From assembly GCA_046347015.1 (NCBI GenBank), contig JAXMHA010000008.1, forward strand, positions 1 to 64,000: 64,000 nucleotides of DNA, read 5' to 3'. Positions 45,576 to 54,887 of the stretch are shown here, piece after piece (position 1 is the first letter of the stretch; every line of letters starts with the position of its first letter). The translations under genes were made by a program, and so were the position numbers. Origin of the DNA: Dokdonella_A sp046347015 (GTDB lineage: Bacteria; Pseudomonadota; Gammaproteobacteria; Xanthomonadales; Rhodanobacteraceae). The notes under the pieces are model-generated. The model had not been told where the DNA came from. It did not search any database and saw only the letters and a program-made list of their open reading frames with translations.

Positions 45576-46805
45576 TCAAAACTCGCCCTTGACCCAGGTC
45601 ATCACGCGATCCCAGACCCCGGAGAGGTTCGCCCGGGTGCTGCCGCCGCCGAGCGGGTCGGGTCCTGCGCCATGGGCGATCAAGCCGACGCCCGTGGCGT
45701 GAACCGGGTTGGCGACGACATCCGCGAGGCCGGTCACGTGCTGCGGCGTGCCCAGGCGCACCGGCATGTGGAACAGTTCCTCGGCGAGGTCGAGCGCGCC
45801 TTCCATCCGCGCCGCGCCGCCGCTCAGCACGATGCCGGCGCGTACCAGTTCCTCACGCCCGCTGCGGCGCAGGTCGGCCTGCACCATCTCGAAGATCTCC
45901 TCATAGCGCGGCTGCACGGCCTCGGCCAGGTTCTGCCGCGCGAGGCGCCGGGGCGGCCGGTCGCCGACGCTCGGCACCTGGATCGTTTCCTCGGCGTGCG
46001 CGAGCTGCGCCAGCGCACAGGCGTAGCGCACCTTCAGTTCCTCGGCGTGCGCGGTCGGCGTGCGCATCAGGTGGGCAATGTCGTTCGTCACCTGGTCGCC
46101 GCCGATCGCGAGCGACGTCGTGTGCCGCAGCGCGCCCTGCGTGTAGATCGCGATGTCGGTGGTGCCGGCGCCGATGTCGACGAGGCACACCCCGAGTTCG
46201 CGCTCGTCGTCGGTCAGCACGGCGCGCGCCGACGCGACCGCCGACGGCAGCAGCCGGTCGACGTTGAGCCCGCAGCGGTTGATGCACTTGGTGATGTTCT
46301 GGATCGTGCTGGCGGCGCCGGTCACCAGGTGCACGCTGGCCTCGAGCCGGACGCCGGACATGCCGACCGGGTTGCGGATGCCTTCCTGACCGTCGATCGT
46401 GTATTCCTGCGGCTCGCGGTAAAGGACCGTCCGATCGGCCGGGATCGCCACCGCGCACGCCGAGTTCAACACCTGGTCGAGATCGCCCGGGCTCACCTCC
46501 TTGTCGCGGATCGGCGCGGTGCCGTGCGAGTTGTCGTCCTTGATGTGGCTGCCGGCGATCGACGCATTGACGGCCCGGATCTGGCAACCGGCCATCAATT
46601 CGGCTTCCTCGACCGCGCGCTGGATCGCGTGCACGGTCGAGTCGATGTCGACGACGACACCGCGCTTGAGCCCGTGCGAGGGATGCGAGCCGAGCCCGAC
46701 GATCTCGACGGCGTCGCCTTCGCCGTGCTCGCCGACGATCGCGACGACTTTTGACGTGCCGACATCGAGGCCGACGATCAGGTTCTTGTCGCCCTTTGGC
46801 TTCAT
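45576..46805 (-). CDS. ftsA: Cell division protein FtsA
   Basis: Actin-like protein that tethers FtsZ to the membrane and recruits later division proteins. 409 residues. The actin-fold nucleotide motifs GLDVGTSKVVA (about 10-20) and LVDIGAGTTDIAIY (about 205-218) plus the adenosine motif IVLSGGAARMEG (about 335) are clear. The C-terminus WDRVMTWVKGEF is the amphipathic membrane-targeting helix. ATG at 46803-46805 overlaps the ftsQ stop (ATGA). Confidence 0.97.
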   Translation of the reverse strand: MKPKGDKNLIVGLDVGTSKVVAIVGEHGEGDAVEIVGLGSHPSHGLKRGVVVDIDSTVHAIQRAVEEAELMAGCQIRAVNASIAGSHIKDDNSHGTAPIRDKEVSPGDLDQVLNSACAVAIPADRTVLYREPQEYTIDGQEGIRNPVGMSGVRLEASVHLVTGAASTIQNITKCINRCGLNVDRLLPSAVASARAVLTDDERELGVCLVDIGAGTTDIAIYTQGALRHTTSLAIGGDQVTNDIAHLMRTPTAHAEELKVRYACALAQLAHAEETIQVPSVGDRPPRRLARQNLAEAVQPRYEEIFEMVQADLRRSGREELVRAGIVLSGGAARMEGALDLAEELFHMPVRLGTPQHVTGLADVVANPVHATGVGLIAHGAGPDPLGGGSTRANLSGVWDRVMTWVKGEF

Positions 46806-47626
46806 GTCCGCCCCGCCCCTGGTTCTGCCGTCCCGTCGCGACGGCCGTTCGCTGGTCCGCCCGGCAGCTTCATTCCGGAACGCGCGGCACCCGCGGGCAC
46901 GGCGCCCGCGGGTGCCGGTGCCGGTGCATCCGCCCAACGCAGCGCGAAGCCGTTCGTGTACCGGAGGTCGACATAGGCGGGCGTTCCCGGATGCCCCTCG
47001 ACCAGCTTCGGCCACACGTCGAGGAAACGCTTCAGGTACGCCTGCGGATGGCGGCTCCCCGCCTCGATCACCGCGCCGCTTTCGAGGGTGATCGTCCAGC
47101 CGCCGCGCGCCGAAAGGCCGACCGCGGAAATGACGAGGCCACTGCCGCCGAACTCCTTGAGGCAATCGGCGTAGAACGCCAGCACGTCGGCGACCTCGTC
47201 GTTCGGGCCGTTGAGTTGCGGCAGTCCCTGCAGCGTCGCCGCGCCTGGCGCGTCGAACACTTCGCCGCGGCGGTTGATCAGCCGGTTCTCGCCCCAGTGC
47301 GCGTACGGCTGCTGCTCGTGCACGACCAGCGCGATCCCGTCGGGCCAACGCTTGCGCGCCTCCACGGACGCGACCCAGGGCAGGTGCTCGACGGCATCGC
47401 GCACCTGGTCGAGCCGGACCGCGAAGAAGCCGTCGGCCAGCAGGGGCACGACTGCGCCGCGAATCTGTTCGGCGCTGACATGGTTGAACGGGGCCCTGAG
47501 GTAGACGCGGGTGACGGGCCAGCGGTCGGCGGCGAACCAGCCGTTCAGCACACCGACCACCGGCAGCACCACCAGCGTGATCGCGATCCCCCACGCCAGC
47601 AGGCGCATCGGCCACGGGCTGTTCAT
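46802..47626 (-). CDS. ftsQ: Cell division protein FtsQ
   Basis: 274-residue bitopic membrane protein of the FtsQLB complex. A short cytoplasmic start, one membrane segment (about 10-32), a POTRA domain beginning VTRVYLRAPFNHVSAEQI (about 41-58) and the beta domain with GGWTITLESG. The C-terminal tail (about 235-274) is a Pro/Ala/Gly-rich extension beyond the usual FtsQ end. ATG at 47624-47626 overlaps the ddlB stop by four bases. Confidence 0.92.
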   Translation of the reverse strand: MNSPWPMRLLAWGIAITLVVLPVVGVLNGWFAADRWPVTRVYLRAPFNHVSAEQIRGAVVPLLADGFFAVRLDQVRDAVEHLPWVASVEARKRWPDGIALVVHEQQPYAHWGENRLINRRGEVFDAPGAATLQGLPQLNGPNDEVADVLAFYADCLKEFGGSGLVISAVGLSARGGWTITLESGAVIEAGSRHPQAYLKRFLDVWPKLVEGHPGTPAYVDLRYTNGFALRWADAPAPAPAGAVPAGAARSGMKLPGGPANGRRDGTAEPGAGRT

Positions 47627-48645
47627 GCGCCCCCCCGTGCCGTAGCGTGTGTCGGCGGAGCCGAGTGCGTGCCGTTGCCGGGTTGCCGGTCGAAGCTGGT
47701 TTCGAGCACGCGCCAGCACAGTTCGGCGTAGTCCATGCCCGCTTGCGCCGCGGCCTTCGGGACCAGCGAATGCGAAGTCATGCCGGGCGCGGTGTTCACT
47801 TCCAGCAGCCAGTTGCGGCCGGCGCGGTCGCGCATCACGTCGACGCGCCCCCACCCGAAGCACGCCAGCGCGTCGAACGCCTGCAGCGCCAACCCGCGCA
47901 ATTGCGTCTCGGCGTCGTCGGCAAGCCCCGGGCAGATGTACTGGGTGTCGTCGGCAACGTACTTGGCGTGGTAGTCGTAGTAGTCGCCCTTCGGCACGAT
48001 CTTGATGCTCGGCAGGACCTGGCGGCCGAGGATCGACACCGTGAACTCCCCGCCCTGGATCAGCGTTTCCAGCAACAGGTCGCCGGGATAACGCTGCGCC
48101 AGCGCGACCGCTGCGGGCAGCGTTGCTTCGTCGAACACGCGCGACACGCCGACGCTCGAGCCTTCCCACACCGGCTTGACGACCACCGGGAAGCCGAGCT
48201 CGCGTGCGGCCGCGTTCACCGCTGCGGGATCCGAGCCGCGCCGCAATGCCTTGAATCGCGGCGTCGGCAGGCCGAGCGCGCTCCACACCCACTTGGCGCG
48301 CACCTTGTCCAGTGAAAGCGCGCAACCCAGCACGCCGGAACCGGTGTACGGCACGCCGAGCGATTGCAACGCGCCCTGCAGCTCGCCGTTCTCGCCTCCG
48401 GCACCGTGCAGGATGTTGAACACGCGCGCGAAGTGGCCGGCCCGCACCGCGTCGAGCAGGGCTGGGATGCCGTCGACGGCATGGGCGTCGATGCCGCGTG
48501 ACTGCAACGCGGCCAGCACCCCGCGGCCGGAATCGAGCGACACCTCGCGCTCGGCCGATCGGCCGCCCATCACGACCGCGACGCGGCCGAAATCGCGCGC
48601 GTCGGTGACGCGCCTCGCCGTGGTTCCCGCAGCCGCGCCGGTCAC
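47623..48645 (-). CDS. ddlB: D-alanine-D-alanine ligase
   Basis: ATP-grasp enzyme joining two D-Ala for the peptidoglycan stem. 340 residues. Motifs: VVMGGRSAEREVSLDSG (about 24-40) with the N-terminal catalytic Glu, VVKPVWEGSSVGVSRV (about 149-164), and the metal-binding NWLLEVNTAPGMTSHSL (about 283-299). Both ends overlap neighbours as ATGA, so it is translationally coupled to murC and ftsQ. The ~15-residue leader and the ~25-residue tail are longer than in E. coli DdlB. Confidence 0.95.
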   Translation of the reverse strand: MTGAAAGTTARRVTDARDFGRVAVVMGGRSAEREVSLDSGRGVLAALQSRGIDAHAVDGIPALLDAVRAGHFARVFNILHGAGGENGELQGALQSLGVPYTGSGVLGCALSLDKVRAKWVWSALGLPTPRFKALRRGSDPAAVNAAARELGFPVVVKPVWEGSSVGVSRVFDEATLPAAVALAQRYPGDLLLETLIQGGEFTVSILGRQVLPSIKIVPKGDYYDYHAKYVADDTQYICPGLADDAETQLRGLALQAFDALACFGWGRVDVMRDRAGRNWLLEVNTAPGMTSHSLVPKAAAQAGMDYAELCWRVLETSFDRQPGNGTHSAPPTHATARGGA

Positions 48646-50102
48646 GGCGATCGCTCCGATTTCAGGTTGCCCGACGCCGCCAGCTCGGCGGCGACGGCGC
48701 CGATGTCGCCCGCGCCGAGCAGCAGCAGCACGTCGCCGTCCCGCAACAGCGGCGGCAGCACACTGCGCGCGGTCCGCGGATGTTCGATGTAGACCGGATC
48801 GACCTTGCCGCGCGCGCGGACCGCGCGGCTCAGTGCGTGGCCATCCGCGCCGGCGATCGGCGCTTCACCGGCCGGATAGACGCCGGTCAGCACCAGCACG
48901 TCGGCTTCCGCCAGCACCGCGGCGAAATCGTCGATCAGGTCGCGTGTGCGCGTATACCGGTGCGGCTGGAACACGACGACCAGCCGCCGCCGCGGCCACC
49001 CGCCGCGAACCGCGGCGAACACCGCCGCGATCTCGCGCGGATGGTGGCCATAGTCGTCGATCAGCAGGGCGGTCCCGGAGTCGAGCGCCAGCTCCCCGCC
49101 GAGCTGGAGGCGCCGGCCGACGCCGCGGAACCCGGCCAACGCGCGTTGCATCGCGGCCGGCTCGACGCCGAGTTGCCAGCCGACCGCGCAGGCCGCGAGC
49201 GCGTCGAGGACGTTGTGTCGGCCCGGCAGCGCCAGCGTGACTGGCACTCCGTCGCGGTGCTCCGGCAAATGCAGCGTGAATGCCATCGTCGTGCCGTCCT
49301 GCCGCAGGTTGCTGGCGCGCACGTCGGCGGACGCGGCATCGATCCCGTAGGTGAGGACCCGGCGCGGCGTCGCGGCCTCGAGCGCGGCGGCACCGGCGTC
49401 GTCCGCGCACAGAACCGCGACGCCGTAGAACGGCAGGCGGTGCAGGAACTCGGCAAAGGCCTTGCGGACGCGCGCGAAGTCACCGCCATAGTTCTCGAGG
49501 TGATCGGCGTCGACGTTGGTCACGACGGCGACGACCGGCGCGAGCAGCAGGAACGATCCGTCCGATTCGTCGGCTTCCGCGACGAGGTATTCGCCGCTGC
49601 CGAGCCGCGCATTGGCGCCCGCGGCGATCAACTGGCCGCCGATCACGAAGGTCGGGTCGAGACCGCCTTCGGCAAGGATGCTGGCGATGAGGCTGGTCGT
49701 CGTGGTCTTGCCGTGGGTGCCGGCCACGGCGATGCCGCGGCGAAATCGCATCAGTTCGCCGAGCATTTCGGCGCGCGGCACGATCGGCACGCGCTGGGCA
49801 TGCGCGGCGGCGACTTCCGGATTGTCGGCGTGGATCGCGGACGAAACGACGACGACATCGACACCGTCGACGTTGGCCGCGGCGTGTCCTCGCGCGACCG
49901 GGATGCCGAGGCTGCGCAAGCGCCGCACGACGATTCCGTCCGCGATGTCCGAACCGGTGACCTTGAAGCCGAGGTTGTGCAGCACTTCGGCGATGCCGCT
50001 CATGCCGGCACCGCCGATCCCGACGAAATGCACGCGCCGGAAATCGCGGAAGATCGCGCTCGCGGCGACGCCCGGCAGCGGTGTCGTGCGGACCGGCGTC
50101 AC
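48642..50102 (-). CDS. murC: UDP-N-acetylmuramate-L-alanine ligase
   Basis: First Mur ligase, adds L-Ala to UDP-MurNAc. 486 residues. N-terminal Rossmann RVHFVGIGGAGMSGIAEVL (about 21-39), ATP loop GTHGKTTTTS (about 125-134), EADESDGSF and the C-terminal FQPHRYTRT that is diagnostic for MurC. GTG at 50100-50102 overlaps the murG stop (GTGA) and is preferred over a longer in-frame start. Its stop overlaps ddlB. Confidence 0.96.
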   Translation of the reverse strand: MTPVRTTPLPGVAASAIFRDFRRVHFVGIGGAGMSGIAEVLHNLGFKVTGSDIADGIVVRRLRSLGIPVARGHAAANVDGVDVVVVSSAIHADNPEVAAAHAQRVPIVPRAEMLGELMRFRRGIAVAGTHGKTTTTSLIASILAEGGLDPTFVIGGQLIAAGANARLGSGEYLVAEADESDGSFLLLAPVVAVVTNVDADHLENYGGDFARVRKAFAEFLHRLPFYGVAVLCADDAGAAALEAATPRRVLTYGIDAASADVRASNLRQDGTTMAFTLHLPEHRDGVPVTLALPGRHNVLDALAACAVGWQLGVEPAAMQRALAGFRGVGRRLQLGGELALDSGTALLIDDYGHHPREIAAVFAAVRGGWPRRRLVVVFQPHRYTRTRDLIDDFAAVLAEADVLVLTGVYPAGEAPIAGADGHALSRAVRARGKVDPVYIEHPRTARSVLPPLLRDGDVLLLLGAGDIGAVAAELAASGNLKSERSP

Positions 50103-51193
50103 GCCGCCACCTCGAGGCACACGTCCGCGATCCGTGCCGCCGCGGCGGGTCGCGTCAGGGTCCGCGCTTGCGTCGCCATCGCGAGCAAGGTGCGCCGGTT
50201 GCCGAGCGCGTCGATCGCGGAACCGAGCCGCTTGACGAAGTCCTCGCCCTCGGGAACGAGACGCGCGGCTTCGGCCGCGACCAGGACTTCGGCGTTCCGC
50301 GTCTGGTGGTCGTCGACCGCATGCGGGAATGGCACGAGGATCGACGCGACGCCGGCTGCCGCGAGTTCGGCGAGCGCCAACGCACCGGCGCGGCCGATCA
50401 CCACGTCGGCCCAGCCGAGCGCGGCGGCCATGTCGTCGATGAACGGCTCGACGCGGGCGTCGACATCCGCCTGCAGGTACGCGGCCCGTGTCCGCTCCGC
50501 ATTCATCGCCCCGCACTGGTGCCGCACCTCGAGCTGCAGGCGGCTGCCGCGCCGGCGCAAGACCTCCGGCACGTTCTCGTTGAGGCTGCGCGCGCCCTGG
50601 CTGCCGCCGAGCACGAGGAGGCGCAGCGCCCCGGTCCGGCCTTCGAAGCGTACCGCCGGTTCCGGCAATGCAGCGATGTCCGCACGCACCGGATTGCCTG
50701 TCCATTCGGCGCCCGCGATGGTGCCGTCGAACCCGGTCAACACGCGCGCCGCCATCCGGGCGAGGAAGCGGTTGACCCAACCCGGCACGCGGTTTTGCTC
50801 GTGCACGACGAGCGGGATGCGCGCCCACCGCGCCGCAAGGCCGCCGGGAGCCGACGCGTAGCCGCCGAGCGACAGCACGCTGCGTGGCGCGTGCTTGCGC
50901 AGCAGCCGCCGCGCCGCCAGCACGCCGCGTCCCAGCATCAGGGGTGCGCCGAGCAGGGCCCGCACTCCGCGCCCACGGACACCGCGCACCGGCAGCCGCT
51001 CGAGCGGGAACTTGTGCCGGGGCACGAGGCGTTCCTCGAGCGCGCCGCCCGCACCGATCCATACGACCGGTATCGAGCGCCGGCGCAGTTCCTCGGCAAC
51101 CGCGAGCCCGGGGAAGATGTGGCCACCGGTGCCGCCGGCCATCACGATGACCGGATGGTCCCGGGAGTCCGGCATGGGGGCGCGCGTATTCAC
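50099..51193 (-). CDS. murG: Lipid II synthase MurG
   Basis: GT28 enzyme that adds GlcNAc to lipid I on the inner face of the membrane. 364 residues. GGTGGHIFPGLAVAEEL (about 18-34) is the first G-loop, SLGGYASAPGG the second, VVHEQNRVPGWVNR and GGSQGARSLNE the third; the donor-site DDHQTRNAEVL follows. GTG at 51191-51193 overlaps the ftsW stop (GTGA) and has GAGGTGGG upstream; the ATG at 51175 lacks a ribosome site. Confidence 0.96.
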   Translation of the reverse strand: MNTRAPMPDSRDHPVIVMAGGTGGHIFPGLAVAEELRRRSIPVVWIGAGGALEERLVPRHKFPLERLPVRGVRGRGVRALLGAPLMLGRGVLAARRLLRKHAPRSVLSLGGYASAPGGLAARWARIPLVVHEQNRVPGWVNRFLARMAARVLTGFDGTIAGAEWTGNPVRADIAALPEPAVRFEGRTGALRLLVLGGSQGARSLNENVPEVLRRRGSRLQLEVRHQCGAMNAERTRAAYLQADVDARVEPFIDDMAAALGWADVVIGRAGALALAELAAAGVASILVPFPHAVDDHQTRNAEVLVAAEAARLVPEGEDFVKRLGSAIDALGNRRTLLAMATQARTLTRPAAAARIADVCLEVAA

Positions 51194-52398
51194 CGCCCCA
51201 CCTCGACCGCCGTCCGGTCGGCGACCCGTTCGTGCTCGGCCGCGGCGGCCCGCTCGATCTCGAACCCGACCCGCGCGAGCAGGCCGATCGCGACGCAGGT
51301 CATCAGGACGCTCGACCCGCCGGAGCTGATCAGCGGCAACGTCAAGCCCTTGGTCGGCAACACGCCGAGGTTGACGCCGATCGAGACCAGCGCCTGCACC
51401 GCGATCATCAGCGACAGGCCGAACGCGCAGCAACCATTGAATCGCTGGCCGCGTTGGACCGCGCGCAAGGCCAGCACGAAACCACGTCCGCACAGCCAGG
51501 CGAACAAGGCGAGCACCAGCACGATGCCGGCAAAACCGAGCTCCTCGGCGATCACGGCGAGGATGAAATCGGTATTCGCTTCGGGCAGGTAGTAGAGCTT
51601 CTGCACCGATGCTCCGAGGCCGACGCCGAACCATTCGCCGCGCCCGACTGCGATCAGCGCCTGCGTGAGCTGGAAACCGTCGTTGAACGGATCAGCCCAG
51701 GGATCGAGGAACGAAGTCAACCGCTTGACGCGGTAGTCCTGACTGAAGGCCACCCAGCCAAGCAGCGGCACGCCGAGGACGCCGAACACGGCGAGGTTCG
51801 AAATGCGCGCGCCGCCGAACCAGAGCATGCCGACGGTGATGGCGAGGAGCAATGCAGCGGACCCGAAGTCTGGCTGCACCAGCAACAACCCCACCAGGAG
51901 TACGGTGATGCCGAGCGGCTTCATCACGCCGGAGATGCGCGCACACACACTGTCGCGATGCCGGACCAGGTAGCTCGCGAGGTAGATCACCAGCACCGGC
52001 TTCACGACCTCGACCGACTGGAACCCGACCACTCCCAGCGATATCCAGCGGCGCGCGCCGTTGATGCGAACCCCGATACCCGGCACGAACACCAGCAGCA
52101 ACAGCGCGATCCCGCCGAGCAGCAGGAGTCCCGCGTGGCGTTCGAGGAACGACAGTTCGGTACGGGCTGCGGCGACGGCCAACACGATGCCGAGGGCCAG
52201 GAACACGAGGTGGCGGTCGAGGTAGTGGAACGGACCGAGATGCTGGCCTTCCGAGATCGCGATCGAACTCGACGCCACCATGACGACGCCGAGCGCCGCG
52301 AGGGCCGTCGCCGCCATCACGAGGCTGAGGTCGTAGTGCCCGCCGCCGGCCTGCTGGCGGGTCGCCTGCTGTCCCTGCTGGAGGTCGAATACGAGCAT
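51190..52398 (-). CDS. ftsW: Septal peptidoglycan polymerase FtsW
   Basis: SEDS-family glycosyltransferase that polymerises lipid II at the septum with FtsI. 402 residues, about ten membrane segments. The conserved WISLGVVGFQSVEVVKP (about 117-133), QPDFGSA with the catalytic-type Asp (about 173-179), YYLPEANTDFILAVIAEELG and the C-terminal LPLISSGGSS are all present. The C-terminal ~20 residues are a charged cytoplasmic tail. In many gammaproteobacteria murD lies just upstream of ftsW; here mraY does, 52 bp away. Confidence 0.96.
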   Translation of the reverse strand: MLVFDLQQGQQATRQQAGGGHYDLSLVMAATALAALGVVMVASSSIAISEGQHLGPFHYLDRHLVFLALGIVLAVAAARTELSFLERHAGLLLLGGIALLLLVFVPGIGVRINGARRWISLGVVGFQSVEVVKPVLVIYLASYLVRHRDSVCARISGVMKPLGITVLLVGLLLVQPDFGSAALLLAITVGMLWFGGARISNLAVFGVLGVPLLGWVAFSQDYRVKRLTSFLDPWADPFNDGFQLTQALIAVGRGEWFGVGLGASVQKLYYLPEANTDFILAVIAEELGFAGIVLVLALFAWLCGRGFVLALRAVQRGQRFNGCCAFGLSLMIAVQALVSIGVNLGVLPTKGLTLPLISSGGSSVLMTCVAIGLLARVGFEIERAAAAEHERVADRTAVEVGR

Positions 52399-52450
52399 CA
52401 GCGTGCCGCCCCTGCCGTTCCCGTCGTGTGCTGCGGTCGCCGGCGCATCG

Positions 52451-53533
52451 TCAGCGCACCTTCAGGGTCGCGAGGCCGACCAGCGCCAGCACGACGCTGA
52501 TGATCCAGAAGCGCACGATGACGCGCGGCTCCGGCCAACCCTTCAATTCGAAGTGGTGGTGGATCGGCGCCATCCGGAACACGCGCTTGCCGGTCAGCTT
52601 GAAGCTTGCGACCTGCAGCATCACCGATGCCGTTTCGATGACGAACACGCCACCCATGACCAGCAGCACGATCTCCTGGCGGACGATCACCGCGAGCGTG
52701 CCGAGCGCCGCACCGACCGCAAGCGCGCCGACGTCGCCCATGAACACCTGCGCGGGATAGGTGTTGAACCACAGGAAACCGAGACCGGCGCCGGACAGCG
52801 CGCCACAGAAGATCGCGAGTTCGCCGGCGCCCGGTATCGCCGGGATCTGCAGGTAGGCGGAGAACACCGCGTTGCCGGCGAGATAGGCGAAGGCGCCGAG
52901 CGCCGACGCGACGAGCACGCTCGGCATGATCGCGAGGCCATCGAGGCCATCGGTCAGGTTGACCGCATTCGAGAAGCCGACCACGAATACGTATGCGAGC
53001 GGGATGAACAGCACGCCCAGCGGAATCGCGACATGCTTGAACAACGGCACGAACAGCGCCGTCGCCGCCGGCACTTCCGCGCTCCAGTAGAGCGCGAGCG
53101 CCACCGCGACGCCGACCACCGATTGCCAGAAATATTTCCAGCGCGCCGGCAGCCCGCGGCTGTCGTGCAGTACCAGCTTGCGATAGTCGTCGGCGAAACC
53201 GATGACGCCGTACAACAGCGTCGCGCCGAGCACGATCCAGATGTACCGGTTGCGCAGGTCGCCCCACAGCAACGTCGCGACGGCGATCGCCACCAGGATC
53301 AGTGCGCCGCCCATCGTCGGCGTGCCCGCCTTGGCGAGGTGCGAGCGCGGCCCGTCGTCGCGGATCACCTGCCCGACCTTGATCGCGGACAGCTTGCGGA
53401 TGACGGCCGGCCCGGCGAAGAGCGACACCGCGAGCGCGGTCAGCGTGCTCATGATCGCGCGGAAGGTGATGTACTGGAACAGGTGGAACCCGCTCAGCCA
53501 ACCCTTCAGCAACGCGGCGAGTTCAAGCAGCAT
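52451..53533 (-). CDS. mraY: Phospho-MurNAc-pentapeptide transferase MraY
   Basis: Ten-helix membrane enzyme making lipid I on undecaprenyl phosphate. 360 residues, the E. coli length. GTPTMGG (about 67-73), GFADDYRKL with the catalytic aspartates (about 113-121), NAVNLTDGLDGLA (about 187-199) and the late MAPIHHHFELKGWPE (about 318-332) are family signatures. ATG at 53531-53533 lies inside the end of murF (11-nt overlap). The 52 bp after its stop show no murD remnant. Confidence 0.96.
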   Translation of the reverse strand: MLLELAALLKGWLSGFHLFQYITFRAIMSTLTALAVSLFAGPAVIRKLSAIKVGQVIRDDGPRSHLAKAGTPTMGGALILVAIAVATLLWGDLRNRYIWIVLGATLLYGVIGFADDYRKLVLHDSRGLPARWKYFWQSVVGVAVALALYWSAEVPAATALFVPLFKHVAIPLGVLFIPLAYVFVVGFSNAVNLTDGLDGLAIMPSVLVASALGAFAYLAGNAVFSAYLQIPAIPGAGELAIFCGALSGAGLGFLWFNTYPAQVFMGDVGALAVGAALGTLAVIVRQEIVLLVMGGVFVIETASVMLQVASFKLTGKRVFRMAPIHHHFELKGWPEPRVIVRFWIISVVLALVGLATLKVR

Positions 53534-54887
53534 CGCGCTCGCCTCCATTGCCGTTGCGGCCACCGGCGAGTGCCTCGACGACGCGCTCCATCCGCGACGC
53601 CCGCGAACCCTTGACCAGCAGCGTCGCGCCATCGCCGCACTCGCTCCGCAGCGCCGCCACCAACGCCATCGGATCGGGGAAGTGGCGCGCGCCGGCGCCG
53701 AATGCCGTGACTGCATGGCGTGACAACGGGCCGGTGGCGTACAGCGCGTCGAGGCCGGCTTGCCGTGCAAGCGCACCGACTTCGCCGTGCAGGCGTTCGG
53801 CGTCGACGCCGAGTTCGGCCATGTCGCCCATCACCAGCACGCGCCGTCCGGGCGCGGCGGCGAGGAGCGCGATCGCCGCCGCGAACGAACCGGGGTTCGC
53901 GTTGTAGCTGTCGTCGACCAGCACGGTGCCGTCCGGCAGGCGCCGCGATTCGAGCCGCCCGTGCGCCGGAACGACTTCCGCGAGCCCCGCGGCGATCGCG
54001 GCGAGAGGCGCGCCCGCGGCATGGCCGATCGCGGCGGCCGCAAGCGCGTTCATCACGTTGTGCCGGCCCGCGAGGTGCAGCTCCACGTCGGCGCGACCGG
54101 CGGGCGTGACCAGCGTGAACCGCGAATCCTGCATGCCTTCGGCCCGCACGTCGGCCGGGTTGGCGAGGCCAAAGCGGATGATCCGGCGCGCTCCGGCGCG
54201 TTCGACGAACAGCGGCGCATAGGCATCGTCGGCGTTGATGACCGCGATGCCGACGGCGGGCAACGCGTCGTAGATCGCCGCTTTCGTGTCGGCGACGCCG
54301 GCGAGCGAACCCAGCCGTTCGAGATGCGCCGGCGCGACGTTGTTGACGAGGCCGATCCAGGGCCCGGCGATGCGTGCGAGATACGCGATGTCCCCGGGCT
54401 TGCCGGCGCCCATTTCGAGGACCGCGAACTCGGCATCGTCCGGTATCCCCAGCACCGTCAACGGCAGGCCGATCTCGTTGTTGAAATTGCCGGCGTTGAC
54501 GTGGGTCCGCCCGCACCGGCCGAGGATCGCGGCGGCGAACGTCTTGACCGTGGTCTTGCCGTTCGAGCCGGTAATGCCGGCGACGCGCACGCGGCGCTGC
54601 GCGCGCACCGCACGCGCGAGTTCGCCGAGCGCGCGCAGAGGATCCGCGACGACGATCGCGGGAAGTCCGTCGCCGGGATCTCGTGCCACCAGCACCGCAG
54701 CCGCACCCCGGGCGCGCGCCTGCGCGACGAACGCGTGGCCGTCGTGGCGGGTGCCGTGCAGCGCGACGAACAGCGCGCCCGGCGTGAGCGTGCGTGAATC
54801 GATCGAGACCGAAGCCAACGTTGCGTCCGGCCCGACGAGGCGGCCACCCGTCCAGCGCGCGACATCGCGGGCCGCGAGGTTCAGCAC
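53523..54887 (-). CDS. murF: UDP-MurNAc-tripeptide D-alanyl-D-alanine ligase
   Basis: Adds D-Ala-D-Ala to complete the pentapeptide. 454 residues. DSRTLTPGALFVAL (about 30-43), ATP loop GITGSNGKTTVK (about 104-115), NFNNEIGLPLT (about 133-143), the His-containing AGRHNVMNALAA and DDSYNANPGS (about 333-342) are MurF-specific. It starts with GTG at 54887, seven bases inside the end of murE, with no better in-frame alternative. Confidence 0.96.
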   Translation of the reverse strand: MLNLAARDVARWTGGRLVGPDATLASVSIDSRTLTPGALFVALHGTRHDGHAFVAQARARGAAAVLVARDPGDGLPAIVVADPLRALGELARAVRAQRRVRVAGITGSNGKTTVKTFAAAILGRCGRTHVNAGNFNNEIGLPLTVLGIPDDAEFAVLEMGAGKPGDIAYLARIAGPWIGLVNNVAPAHLERLGSLAGVADTKAAIYDALPAVGIAVINADDAYAPLFVERAGARRIIRFGLANPADVRAEGMQDSRFTLVTPAGRADVELHLAGRHNVMNALAAAAIGHAAGAPLAAIAAGLAEVVPAHGRLESRRLPDGTVLVDDSYNANPGSFAAAIALLAAAPGRRVLVMGDMAELGVDAERLHGEVGALARQAGLDALYATGPLSRHAVTAFGAGARHFPDPMALVAALRSECGDGATLLVKGSRASRMERVVEALAGGRNGNGGERDAA

